From Pyxicephalus adspersus (lineage: Eukaryota > Chordata > Amphibia > Anura > Pyxicephalidae), in assembly GCF_032062135.1 (NCBI RefSeq), contig NC_092859.1:156773301-156837300 (forward strand): DNA of 64,000 nt, given 5' to 3'. A program made the position numbers and the translations under genes. Below the pieces are notes generated by a model, which was not told the DNA's origin, searched no databases, and saw only the letters and a list, made by a program, of their open reading frames with translations. This document shows positions 53,065 through 64,000 of the stretch, piece after piece (position 1 is the first letter of the stretch; each line of letters starts with the position of its first letter).

Positions 53065-53842
53065 ACTTGCTTCTGGCTTTTCCTCCTCTGGAGGAAGAAT
53101 GGAACCTCAACCACGCTCCAACTCACTCAACCGCATCTCAAAGAGGCTGTCCAATTCTGTTGTTGACAGCATAGTGGATGTAGAGAAGTAGCTGAGATGT
53201 GCAAATAGCCGTGGTTTTCAACAGTGAGTTGGAAAGGTGCTTAAGTTCGGACAAAATGCAGTTTCAGTAGCCATTTGGTCATCACCCTAAGATACCCTAT
53301 ACAACGTTTACTGCTGTGTCACTTCAAGGGACTTGAGTTGGAACTCTTTCAAGATAGCTTTCAAGACAGGGAAAGAATAAAGAATCTGGAAGATATCTAG
53401 AAGGAGTTCAAAATCAAGTCCATGGAAACAGCTCAGGAGACGGTCCATAAAGTACTTGCTTCTGGCTTTTCCTCCTCTGGAGGAAGAATGGAACCTCAAC
53501 CACGCTCCAACTCACTCAACCGCATCTCAAAGAGGCTGTCCAATTCTGTGGTTGACAGCATAGTGGATGTAGAGAAGTAGCTGAGATGTGCAAATAGCCG
53601 TGGTTTTCAACCATGAGTCGGAAAGGTGCTTAAGTTCGGACAAAATGCAGTTTCAGTAGCCATTTGGTCATCACCCTAAGATACCCTATACAACGTTTAC
53701 TGCTGTGTGACTTCAAGGGACTTGAGTTGGAACTCTTTCAAGATAGCTTTCAAGACAGGGAAAGAATAAAGAATCTGGAAGATATCTAGAAGGAGTTCAA
53801 AATCAAGTCCATTTAAACAGCTCAGGAGACGGTCCATAAAGT
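53065..53842. repeat. Tandem duplication, 389-bp unit, two nearly identical copies
   Basis: Copy one is 53065-53453 and copy two 53454-53842; both begin acttgcttctggcttttc and run through the same text to ggtccataaagta. I count about seven substitutions and no indels. The minus strand has an open stretch over the junction (53308-53499) but stops interrupt it within each unit, so coding is not supported. Either a recent duplication or an assembly artefact from two haplotypes. Confidence 0.93.
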
Positions 53843-54884
53843 ATCTTGTTGCTAGGGGTTTGTAGGAGGTCTGTTGGGGCTAAAAGGCATTTTGGAAGGA
53901 TTTTGGGGGACAAATTATATGCTTTTACTTCCAAAATAAACGCTAGACTCAAAAAACGTTGTAATTTTCAGGGTTTTTTTTAAACCCAAGAAAACATTAA
54001 AATCTTGGGAAATTGGGTGCCCAGGAGTAGAAACAACACGGCACAAATGTGTGGGTGATTTAGGAAGGAGAGGCATGTAAGCGAACAATGTAAGTGGACC
54101 TTCTCTTTCAGTGGAAGGTCCACATTAAAGTGCCTCATGGACTTCTTGTTTGGCAATTTAAGATAAAAACCCAAATTCTGCTTCTGCTATAGAACACTTC
54201 TTCCCATATGTTGCTAATTTACAGCACAAAACCCTTCTCTCTTGCTATTATGTGATTTGCACCTGTTTCAGTTTGGCTAGCTTACAAAACAACTTACTTG
54301 TTAGTTTGAAGTACATAATGCATTGTTATTTTATGGTTCCTGATGTTTTCTGGAATACAATATGGATATGTTTATTCTTGCAGGCTATAGTAAGCTTTAT
54401 ATTCTTGTTGATGGCGGTGGTACAACAATAAACACTTATGGCGAACCAGTGCACAATGCAGACCCCTTCTTGATTACGTATATAATAGTACATACAGTAC
54501 ACAACTCTTCAATTTACAAATCCAGTGTGCATTACAAAGCCTATTTTTGAAGACTTTTCACAAAGTTCCTTTTTTGCTGGGTAATGTGTAAAACATACCT
54601 TTTATTCATGGTCAGAGCAAACAGCAGTATTTAATTTATTAAATGTTTCCAAATCCAAAACCTTGCAGGATATGAATGTGAAATGTTAGCAGGTTGAGTA
54701 TTTTCTCATTGAAATAGGGAATGCAAATATTATAAATATAAAAATAGGTGCAAAAGTTTTGCAGGCCTGAAGACGTTTTGGAAACCAACATGAAAGTCCA
54801 TTACTGCACCTCCCAGGATGTACGATCCCAAGATGGGGCGATTGGCATTTCCTGACTACTCCCAATCATCTTGCTGTTTCGAGA
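53843..54884. other. No gene or clear repeat seen
   Basis: Non-coding AT-rich sequence. Confidence 0.5.
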
Positions 54885-55130
54885 AAGGGATTCCTTGAGC
54901 AGTGAGCAGTTTGAGGCTCCTGGGTCAGTTTAAGTGACATCAATTATCTTTTTGGTTATGTGTAAGGGTGACATTCTTCCCAATGGCCAGCAATGTAAGA
55001 GGAATTCTTCCCAATGACCACCACACTAATGTACTGGGAGCTGTGGATATAGTAATTATCGTAGGGGTTCCCTGAAGACCTGAAAATTATTTTAAGGGTT
55101 CTCCCATGTTAAAAAGATTACGAAACACTG
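54885..55130. repeat. hAT-like element E, opposite orientation, left-truncated
   Basis: The body from 'ccttgagcagtgagcagttt' to 'gattacgaaacactg' is the reverse complement of elements B and C. The left terminus is missing or degenerate, so no target duplication can be read. Confidence 0.7.
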
Positions 55131-55138
55131 CTATACAG

Positions 55139-55238
55139 GTTGCCAATAGAAAACCACAGGAGGGCGGATACAAGACCAGTCACCTGCAAAAGGAGAGAAA
55201 AAGCAGCAGTGACCGGTCGTCATTACAGGAAGATTCTG
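55139..55238. repeat. Dispersed repeat shared with 893-1003
   Basis: The blocks gggcggatacaagaccag and agcagcagtgaccggtcg correspond to those near 920-970. Confidence 0.6.
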
Positions 55239-55250
55239 CATAGTGGCAAA

Positions 55251-55415
55251 GGACCTGATGTATTAAAGCTCTCCAAGACTACGGAAGATAGACTATCATG
55301 GATGATTCAGAAAAACTAGAGTGGAACCGGTCCAATATGCAAAATATTTGCTCAATAATAACTAATTTCTTTAAAGAACTAATTCCAGGTTTGCTAGATG
55401 ACCCAGGTTCACCCA
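55251..55415. repeat. Palindromic MITE-like family, copy 9 (right-truncated)
   Basis: GGACCTGATGTATTAAAGCT opens the copy and the body reaches 'ccaggtttgctagatgaccc' then stops. The right terminal repeat is absent. Confidence 0.75.
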
Positions 55416-57360
55416 CTACCTTAAGATGTTTCTTTGTACTGAGGATGTCAACGACTTTCAAGACAAACTTTTACATTTTCACCCTATCTGCGCCGCTTGC
55501 TCCAGCGTTGCTCTACTTTTGACACACAGTGAATCCGCTCTATGCCATATGTTACATGCAGTCCTGCTCTGCTTGATAGATAGAATGAGAGCAAAAAGCA
55601 TTCTGCGTCCTGACCTACCGTTACTGTCTGTATACTTTCCCGTGTCATGCACACAAATTATATTGAGATAGGATCTCTTGGGTGTGGGTGCAGCTTCTCG
55701 CTTTAAGTTCCTGCTAGTGATATGAATGGACTTTCATGCTTTTGTTACTCTTGCCAAGCTCCATCAGCCATTTAAAGACAAGTAATGCTATCACACAACT
55801 ACAGCTTTTGGATGATTGACAGGAACCATGAAAAGAACTGAACGTCCAGCAACCTATGGAAGCCAATCAAAAATTTTATTCCATTAGGATTAATGTATAC
55901 AGGCTTTTGAATCAAAGGGGAACTGAATGTGTATTCTTTTAGGAACAAAATAGATTTGTAAGTATTTTAGGGTCAGATTGGGACACATCATTCACTTTGA
56001 CTTGGAGAAATGTACACAGCACAACATTAAAAAAGGAACAATGAAACTGAATGAATGCAGCTGCATAAGATCCAATACAAACTTCAAACTCCTTCCAACC
56101 AATGCTCCCATTCTTGAGCCACATTCCGATCAATTGTAGAAATGATGTTTGGGTAATAGTGTCTGGTTAAAACTCAACTCTGGTATAATAGGATACCAAT
56201 TACTGGAGGTATAGTCATTAAAATAACATTAAAGTTATAGTTTAATTATAGTTAAATCTGATTATACTTTGCTGTCTCTGGTTTCTCCTTTCCATCCACA
56301 TCAACGTGCTAAGGAAATGATTGAATAAAACATTATATACATTTTTATTAGATTCAATTACATATTCACTAGGTGGCTGTGATTCTCCAAGCAATGCAGA
56401 CAGATCTTGGCTGGTGGGAGAGGCCAGCAGGAAATGAAAGAATTGAAATCCAGCAAATTAAAGGGGTCAGAACACTGACAGTCAGGAAAACTGAAATCCA
56501 ATCAATCATGGGATGGACCAGTCAGGCTCGGTAGGAAACTCCTAGATGATGCCAATACAATGAAAATGTAATGATTAAAGGGATCTGTCCATGTACAACC
56601 ATCTTTATCTAGTAATATCTATGCTGGAGTATTGTTGATCTAAGATTGTTAGACAGAATTTATCTGTGAATCCTTGGTTTGCTTGAATTCCCCCTCCCCA
56701 CTTGTAGCCCTGAATTGCCAACTACATATGACAAGCTGATGGGACAGCTGGATATCAAACTTGTGATATTTGACCACTCATTGAATGATCCCGGCGTAGA
56801 TTGTATGCTCCTGAAGAAGCGGCTTCATTCTCACGAAACGTGTTGAGCTGGAGGTGGATATAATCAATCATGCTAGATGTATAATAAAATATCACTGACA
56901 CTCATTGTTATCTGTCGTGATAACATAGCTTTGTTGTTTTAAACTACCAATAAACTGGTGTCTTTGTAATATTTTATCGTGACTGAGTTGGATTAATGCC
57001 TTTAATACCCCTTTAATAATTTATGTTCTATTGTATCCCACTTGCACTGTGCCATCACATGTAATAAATAGCCATAGAGATTTCTTATTGTTACTATAAA
57101 GGCCTGGGTATGTCTTGGCATCCTGCAGGCAGGAAATAGGGTGGGCTTTAATGACTTGCTGCAGCTTCTAAGCTGAATAGGACTGGAGCAAGTGACAGAA
57201 AAGTGAGTAGGAGGTTGACAGATCAGTGTGCATTATCGGATATTCAGACTGGAGATGTGTTCTTGTCCATGTTGGGCTGCTGCAGTAAATGCTAATGACC
57301 AAAGTTTTCTAGCAAGGATACTTGGACTGGAATAATAGATTTAAATCTTTTTACAATATA
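55416..57360. other. No gene seen; contains a GAAACGTG motif segment
   Basis: At about 56812-56850 the sequence gaagcggcttc (a small hairpin) is followed by cacgaaacgtgttgagc (a second hairpin). This combination resembles the segments at 14995 and 38091. The rest is non-coding. Confidence 0.45.
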
Positions 57361-57402
57361 AAAAAATATATAAATAAATAAATATATATATATATATATA
57401 TT
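57361..57402. repeat. AT-rich simple repeat with (AT)n
   Basis: An A/T-only tract containing about ten consecutive AT dinucleotides at 57381-57401. Confidence 0.9.
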
Positions 57403-58404
57403 TCAGCCGTAGCTCAATAATTGCTATACAGAGGTGCATTGTGTTAGCTTAGCTCAGGTTCACTTATCTTTTAAGATTTGCCTAAGGAACTTTAAAAATA
57501 AAATTGAACATTGATCTATAAAATATATGACCATTAAGGCTGCATCTATGATTTTGTTTTTTAGATAAAAGGAAAGGTTTCATTTTTGATATAGGTGTAC
57601 CTTATATGACACCTCAAGATATGGCTCATTGATGTACCTCTCCTATGCCTGCAAGCTGTAAAATCCTTTGTCTACAAATCTTGTACCCATAGTAAAAAAT
57701 CATGTTCCTTTTGTAATATAAAACAAACTTTTTTTTATATTCTTTGCCGAGTGAATAAAGATTCATTACAGCTCAGGGCCAGCTCGGCAAAGCTCCGCGC
57801 TCCCTTTATACCTGTATTATGCTAGCAAAAACACATCGTTTCTGGGCCAAGAAAAGAAAATTTTGATTTTATATCTTGTTAAAGCTCAGCAAGCGCCCCC
57901 TTAGCTCTCCCTCTCTGCCTGCCTATTTCTTCACCATTTTTAATCACATTCTGATGGCTTTGCAGGCTATGTGATTAACCCACTGAAATCCTGCTTTAGT
58001 TTTTCTCTCTTCCGATCTACAACATAAATATATTAGAAAAGGAGATTATGAAAGTGCGTAAGAAATGCTTGTCAAAACTGTCCGCATGTGAAGGTGCTGC
58101 AAATCCCTGCACTCTCAGGATATTTGACCTCCATTTTTGCTTAGATTTGTTATCGTAATTCATGATACAGAAAAAAAAAACTTTGCTTGGTGAATAGTTA
58201 CTTACCTTTATTTTCTCTTTATAGATGTCAAAGTGTCAATTATGTAAATGTCAGAAGTATATGAGTATATTGTGTTTAAAGGAAACTGTACTTGGATGAA
58301 TATGTATGAGGTCATTGCTGACCTTTCCTAAAAATGTTTTTTTCCTTGATAACATGAAATAAATATGCAGATAAAGAGTTTTGACCCTTCCACCTACCCC
58401 ATTT
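57403..58404. other. Non-repetitive non-coding DNA, candidate conserved region
   Basis: The part about 57740-58060 has a mixed, repeat-free composition, with blocks such as ccatttttaatcacattctg and tgatggctttgcaggctatg. It has no coding capacity. The suggestion of conservation is based on appearance only. Confidence 0.3.
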
Positions 58405-59520
58405 TATAACCATTTCATAGTCCAGTTTGCTGACTTAAAGCAGAAATCTAGTCTTTTTAAACCCTTATACCCTAATCTATCCAGTTTAATAACCTAAGGC
58501 AGAAGTCAAGTCTTCATAAACCCTGACCATGAATGTACCCACCATGTTTTATATATTAGTCCAAGTCAATGGCTTAAAGCAGAAGTCTAGTCGTTTTAAT
58601 GTCTGGCCTTGACTGTGACTTTGACTATACCAACTCTGTATCATTGGTCCATCTCAATGACCTACAGCAGAAGTTTAGTCTTTTAAACCCAGTTCACAAC
58701 TATGAATATGATTATGTCCACCTTGTTTTCAAACTAATCAAGCTCAATCGAGACAAGTAGAAGTCTAGATTTTTGACCATGACCATGATCATGACTGTAC
58801 TGAACCTGAATCATAATTGGTCCAGCTCAATGACTTAAAGCAGGAGGCTATGACAATGACTATACTCTGTATCATAAGTAGTCCAGCTCAATGACTTTAG
58901 CAGAAGGCTAAACCTTTAATACCCTGACCAAGATCATGACTACGACTGTACCCACCTTGTATTATAACTGATCCTAATACCCTGAGCATGACAATAACAA
59001 TGACCATACCCACCCGGTTTAATAATTGGTCCAGCACAATGATCTAAAGCAGAAGTTTAGTCTTCACCATGACAATGGCTGTACCCACCCTGTATCATAA
59101 TTGTCTCAGTTCAATCATTCAAATCAAAAGGCTAGTTTGTTTTAACTCTGGCCATGGCAATGACCATAACTGTTCCAACTATGTATCATAAATGATACAG
59201 CTCAATTACTTTAATAGAAGGCATGCATTTTAAATCATGACCATGACTGTATCAAACCTGTATATTAATTGGCCCTAATCAATGAGTTAAAGAAGAGGAC
59301 CTTTTGAACTATGTCCTTGACTTTGACTGGACCCACTGAGTATTAGGACTGGTCAGGTGTATTAGGTTAAAGCAGAAGTCTGTTTTTTTTAAACCCGACC
59401 TGTACCATGGTTGTACCGACCCTGTATCATAAATACCCCAGCTGAATGACTTAAAGCAGCAGCCTAGTATTTTTAAACGCTGACCATGATTGGATACCTA
59501 TTTCATCACTAACTGCCCAT
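58405..59520. repeat. Degenerate minisatellite, about 80-bp unit, 13 or more copies
   Basis: The anchor (c)ttaaagcagaagtctagt recurs, with changes, near 58434, 58493, 58572, 58660, 58747, 58833, 58893, 59041, 59118, 59205, 59284, 59363 and 59448. Between anchors lie variants of ccatgaccatgactgtaccc and ctgtatcataattggtccag. Spacing is mostly 75-90 bases with two short intervals. No ORF spans the units. Confidence 0.85.
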
Positions 59521-60989
59521 CATAGAAGTCCATAAGTATCATGCGTCACACTAGCCATTTTGTTGCTTGCAATAAATAGCTTGCAACATAATTGCCAAAT
59601 ATCCACTCCCCTTCTTTTTTTGCATTGTTCCTTCAATGGCTGAACTATTTAATTATAGCTATTTCCATAACTATCAGTCATGTGACTAAGTAACATCTAT
59701 TAGGTTAAACAGGAATATACTTTTTTTTATTCTAGCGCTAGCAAGGTGTCACCAGTGGTGAAATCGCCAGTTTGACATCAGCCCCAGGCTGTCTAATGGG
59801 AGTTGAAATTACCTGTCAATGGGGGCATATCTGAGCCTTCTGACAGTAACAGGAAAAGTGTAAACGATTACAGTAAGAATAAAATAAATCAAACATATCC
59901 ATATAACCAGATGTAAAGTTACGTAACACCCACACAATACCTACATATTATCAATATATGCTGGATGAAAACCTTCTTACTCTGTGGATCAATTTTAGTT
60001 AATGCAAAATGATTGGAACACCTAGATGAATTCTAGTTAATTCTACAAAGCTCTATATTTCATATTTAGTATGATTTAAGCATTTTATATTTTTTATATC
60101 AGGCTTGTTTTTCAAAAAATATTTTTTACTAATTAAATAACGAATTAAATGATTGTAGATTAATCATACGTAGGAACATCAACTCTAGCAGGTCAAGGAA
60201 GCTGCATCTTACTCTGGTAAGGTGGTATTAAAAAGAATATTAAATTTTCAATGACCATGAGCAAAGGTAAAATTCCTAAACCTTCATCAGATATCATCCT
60301 GTTGCTAGCCATAGACCACAAATGGCTGTTGGAAACATGGCCACCAAGTGTACAAGTGAATGCTTTGGAGGACGGCTTTTGAAGGTCAGCCAAGTACTCT
60401 TAAAGCTTTAATTGTGAAACATTTTGTCAAAAATCAAATCCTACCATTGCTCTGTACCCTGACAGTCATTGGTTGGACAACTCTGCTGCTACCAATAGAT
60501 ATGGCATCCACTGCCCATATCAGGCAAACCCTGCAATGGTTATCTAACGGCCATTAGTGTATTTTTACTTTTCCAATTACAGAGGCTCAAACCTAATTAA
60601 TTGCAATTGATTACTGTAAGGTGTACCTAGCCATTGCATCTACTACCCTATTAAAATAAGGCATGAGTGTTGTTCTATAACTTCTAGTAGTTTTGTAAAA
60701 AAGATTCTAAGGAAAATGGAAATTCCTGTGTTTGCATGTAGTTCCTTTATATAGCTCCCCCTCTTTCTGTAGCCCTTTGTAAAGAACTCCCGTCCCCTTT
60801 AGACTGCTGATTTTACTGTTTGTGGGGCTAAAATTTGACTTTTTTGATAGATTGGTTCTGAAGGAGATTGGCTGTTCTTCTGTAGTTTTAATGTGATTAT
60901 AAAAGTCACCAGCAACTGGGGCTGGAGATAAAATCTGGACTTGCAACTCCTGGTCCTGGAAATCATCATGGGAGGAAAGAGAGGCAAGG
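59521..60989. other. No gene or clear repeat seen
   Basis: AT-rich non-coding DNA. Confidence 0.5.
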
Positions 60990-61189
60990 GGGCCGATGCA
61001 TTATAGCTCTCTAAGGATGGAGAGGATACACTTTCATCAGTAAACCTGGGTAATACAGCAAACCTGGATTAGCTATTTGTTAGCTAATGTTTTTAATCCT
61101 GAACAAGATCCATGGATCAATTGATCCCCTAGCCTTATTGATGAAAGTGTATCTTCTGCAGCCTTGGAGAACTTTAATGAATTAGGCCC
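60990..61189. repeat. Palindromic MITE-like family, copy 10
   Basis: The left end gggccgatgcattatagctc and the right end gagaactttaatgaattagg with ccc following are inverted relatives, with the usual cacctttcatcagta-type block (acactttcatcagtaaacct). Flanking triplets do not match. Confidence 0.8.
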
Positions 61190-61568
61190 AATCTCTCTGT
61201 TTTGCTGTAGACCCCAAATTTATTTCAAGGGTTCCCCATATCTAGAAACAAAATGTTTCATGTAAAGTCAAAGTGAAGGGAGAACTTCTGATGTGCATTC
61301 TTGTTCAATGGTTGAGTGATGAGCAATGGTAGCCTCCATTCCTCTATAAAATAAAGATTTTGATTGGTGACCACTGAAAAATGGATGGAAGGGAAACCTT
61401 CTTACAGCAGTGCTGGTACCCACTGTCATCATCATCTCAACAATACCAGTTCTCCAATCCTCATCTTGTTTTAAGGAGGAATAAAAAAACTGGACAAGCT
61501 CATGTAGAGCTTTGGTTGGAAGATCTGCATTTATTATAATGAACACTTCACACTTCCTGAGAATTTTA

Positions 61569-61852
61569 GGCTGTGTACACATGAAAAATATTGCCGCCCG
61601 AGATGAGCCTAACCATCCTGACATGTGTACACCCCCACCCCCCCCACATCATTCTTTGGTCTGTCCTGGTGGATCAATAAATGGCCAATTGGTAAAGACC
61701 ACAGTGCATTTCAATGGCAGCAGGCTGCATCTTCTCTCCTCCATAGAATAAAATGGGCAGCAGTGTACAGTGCTCGTTTGTTCATCTGTCAATGGAAACC
61801 ACCACAACAATTCCGTTGTTTCCAGCGACAATTATCATAATTGTGTTTATAG
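61569..61852. mobile_element. Relative of the nested Harbinger-like element
   Basis: Starts ggctgtgtacacatg after TTA (61566-61568). The 3' part gtgtacagtgctcgtttg ... tttccagcgacaatta parallels tgtacagcgctcgttc ... tttccagcgacaataa in 25021-25351. The right terminus is degenerate, so its end is approximate. Confidence 0.6.
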
Positions 61853-62580
61853 TCCAAGCAATTTATAAAAACAGCAGCATTGTCTGCCCATATCAAGTTG
61901 TCCACAAACCCTCCATCCACACTTCTGATATTCAGTATTCTTTCTTCCATTTGTATGGTCACTCCCATGGTAAAGCCCAACGGAGCATGAGCAATACCCT
62001 GCAAAGCAAGCGTTTAATATTGTGATAATGGCTGATCGGCATGTTATGGGATGTTGCCTGGTAACTACTGACACCTTTATATGTGTGTTCACCAAGTACA
62101 GTGTGCTAAGGAGCAGAGAGGAGATACTGTGCCCTATCATTTCCTCATTAATTCTAAAATAGACCCATATGTCATATCTGCGTTCACCTGACAGTGACAT
62201 AATTGTTTGAATAATACAGCATATTTCACAATGTTTTACTGAATACTAAGGGGCAGCAAGAAGAAAAAAGGAATTAGTTACTCTACTACAGTGAATAGAG
62301 CTTCTGATTCTCTATTCAGATTAATTGGGGTATGGCAATCAATAAATCAGTAATCATTGTAAAAGTTGTGGTCAGTTTCTGATTGGCACTACTACTACTG
62401 TATCAATAGCCCCACTGACCATTAACAATAGACCTTGTACCTCAAGATAGGGGCATAACTAGAATTCAGTGGCCCCATCCTTGGCAAAACTTTGGATGGA
62501 GTGACCAAACTGTGAAAGAACAAGGAGGAGACCCAGGAGAGGATTAGCAATTGTTGGCACATGCAGGCCCTATTCAACCA
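61853..62580. other. No gene seen
   Basis: Non-coding sequence up to the assembly gap. A hAT-type start of the form aggggcataactagaattc at about 62449 lies near the gap; its other end may be in the missing sequence. Confidence 0.4.
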
Positions 62581-62883
62581 NNNNNNNNNNNNNNNNNNNN
62601 NNNNNNNNNNNNNNNNNNNNNNNNNNNNNNNNNNNNNNNNNNNNNNNNNNNNNNNNNNNNNNNNNNNNNNNNNNNNNNNNNNNNNNNNNNNNNNNNNNNN
62701 NNNNNNNNNNNNNNNNNNNNNNNNNNNNNNNNNNNNNNNNNNNNNNNNNNNNNNNNNNNNNNNNNNNNNNNNNNNNNNNNNNNNNNNNNNNNNNNNNNNN
62801 NNNNNNNNNNNNNNNNNNNNNNNNNNNNNNNNNNNNNNNNNNNNNNNNNNNNNNNNNNNNNNNNNNNNNNNNNNNNNNNNNNN
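62581..62883. other. Assembly gap (303 N)
   Basis: An unbroken run of Ns. Apparent ORFs across it are artefacts. Confidence 1.
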
Positions 62884-63628
62884 GACAATGAACTCTGGGA
62901 CACTGAGCTAAGGCAATGTGTGCTCATCAAACAATGGTGGCCCCGAAATACCAGCCACAGCTTGGACCTCACATGTCTGCGTTGCTTGTAGCAGCTAATC
63001 AGATGGGATAATTCTCAAACCTATTCAATCTATACAATCTGATTAGTAGCTATAGGTAACACATGTTCCTTCATATTTTCCATTATTTATAACTCTCAGA
63101 ACACATCCCATGCAATTAATATTGAATAAATGCTTTTTTGGTTGCTGGATTACAGGATCCTCTCTGTATCTTTATTATGAATTCCTGTTAAGTGTTCAGG
63201 GTCATTCTATACTGCATGGTGTCCTTGACTTCTACCAGGTGGCAAATCTCCCCCCAGTGAAGCCCCTAATACTCTAATTTTGTATAGTCCTCCTAATCTC
63301 CATCTGGCCTTCAGCCCCATCTCATTGCCTTACCCCTTTAATTTCGCTGCAGGGTCATACGCATTGAGTTTGTGTCATGCAATTCCAGATTGAAGATTAA
63401 CCAATGAAATCTGCTTATAGCTTCCATGTCTGCCACTGGAATTTAATAATATGTGAAAGGAAATGTCTTAAAATATATGAGGTGTTGGTACAATACTGTA
63501 TAGGTGGTCCATGGAATAAGTATTGTGTAAGGTATATATTTGTACGACTGAACTTTAGTTTATAAAAATGTGTGTAGGGGAACGCTGTGTACCCAGATAG
63601 CACCGGTGATGTGTGGTCTGTGCACAGC
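62884..63628. other. No gene or clear repeat seen
   Basis: Non-coding AT-rich DNA between the gap and the terminal minisatellite. Confidence 0.5.
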
Positions 63629-64000
63629 TCCAGGTGTCAACACATAGGCTTGCAGGTATCCAGGTATCCATATCAGTGCCTGTATCCAGGTGTCAGAACA
63701 TAGCAGAACATGTATCCAGGTATCAGAACATAGCAGTACATGTATCCAGGTATCAGCACATAGAAATGCATGTATCCAGCTGTCAGCACATAGCAATGCA
63801 TGTATCCAGGTGTAAACACATACGGTTGGAAGTATTCATGTGTCAGTACATAACAGTGCATATATGCAGGTGTCAGCACATAGCAGTACATGTATCCAGG
63901 TGTCAGCCAATAGACATGCAGGTATCCAGGTGTCATGACATAGACATGCATGTATCCAGATGTCAGCTCATAGCAGTGCATGTATCCAGGTGTCAGCACA
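63629..64000. repeat. 30-bp minisatellite, running off the window
   Basis: Units of the form tgtatccaggtgtcagcaca followed by tagcagtgca repeat about twelve times with a strict 30-base period in the right part (63709 onward) and less regularly before. Because 30 is divisible by three, the minus strand reads through without stops as a decapeptide repeat. The array continues beyond 64000. Confidence 0.93.

Noticed and set aside
53308..53499. Minus-strand 63-residue ORF across the junction of the 389-bp duplication
   Set aside because: Stops occur within the unit and the frame depends on the junction; no homology recognised, so an exon duplication is not supported.
62551..62991. ORFs spanning the N run
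   Set aside because: They consist mostly of unknown bases.
5824..64000. Terminal exon of the long LRRTM4 isoform
   Set aside because: I looked for an ORF resembling the mammalian long-isoform tail and saw none; it may lie beyond the window or be missed by eye.

Overview
This window looks like draft nuclear DNA from a frog (order Anura). The single recognisable protein-coding gene is a vertebrate gene. Most of the rest is an AT-rich, intron-like background packed with families of short non-autonomous DNA transposons, fold-back elements and minisatellites. That repeat spectrum fits large frog genomes, and a ranoid frog is my best guess, but species cannot be fixed by eye. A run of 303 Ns (62581-62883) marks an assembly gap.

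Gene. LRRTM4, a synaptic leucine-rich-repeat adhesion protein, lies on the + strand near the left end. The 5' leader ends in an exon at about 2293-2457 whose last four bases are the start codon plus one base. Intron 1 is 2458-4270. One large coding exon, 4271-5823, encodes everything else: signal peptide, LRRNT, about ten LRRs, LRRCT, stalk, one membrane helix and a cytoplasmic tail ending ECEV. The joined product is predicted to be 518 residues. The stop codon overlaps a splice-donor-like GAG|GTATGA, so the exon can either end the short isoform or splice to a distant last exon. I could not find that last exon here, so 5824-64000 is probably the large 3' intron or downstream flank of LRRTM4.

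Rest of the window. No other convincing gene, tRNA, rRNA or CRISPR array was found. The repeats I can support are: ten copies of a ~220-bp palindromic MITE-like family, five of them with matching 3-bp flanks; five copies of a hAT-like family with ends resembling CAGTGTTTCTCAACC, one carrying a nested 331-bp element flanked by TTA; two hAT-like elements filled with purine-rich (GA)n DNA (28269-28889, 44637-45283); a ~0.9-kb fold-back element (14240-15142); a TA-flanked element made of nested palindromes (23297-23837); an L2-like LINE 3' end (22300-22945) and an inverted relative (16334-16780); a block of three near-perfect hairpins (49189-49409); TTAA-associated elements (near 11300, 20439, 51135); and tandem arrays at 41234-42318 (~250-bp unit), 53065-53842 (389-bp unit, two copies), 58405-59520 (~80-bp unit) and 63629-64000 (30-bp unit, running off the window).

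There is no operon-like or multi-gene system. The main interest is the architecture of LRRTM4 (split start codon, short uORFs, stop codon on a splice donor, possible convergent CTCF motifs) and the transposon families, whose target-site duplications can be read directly from the sequence.
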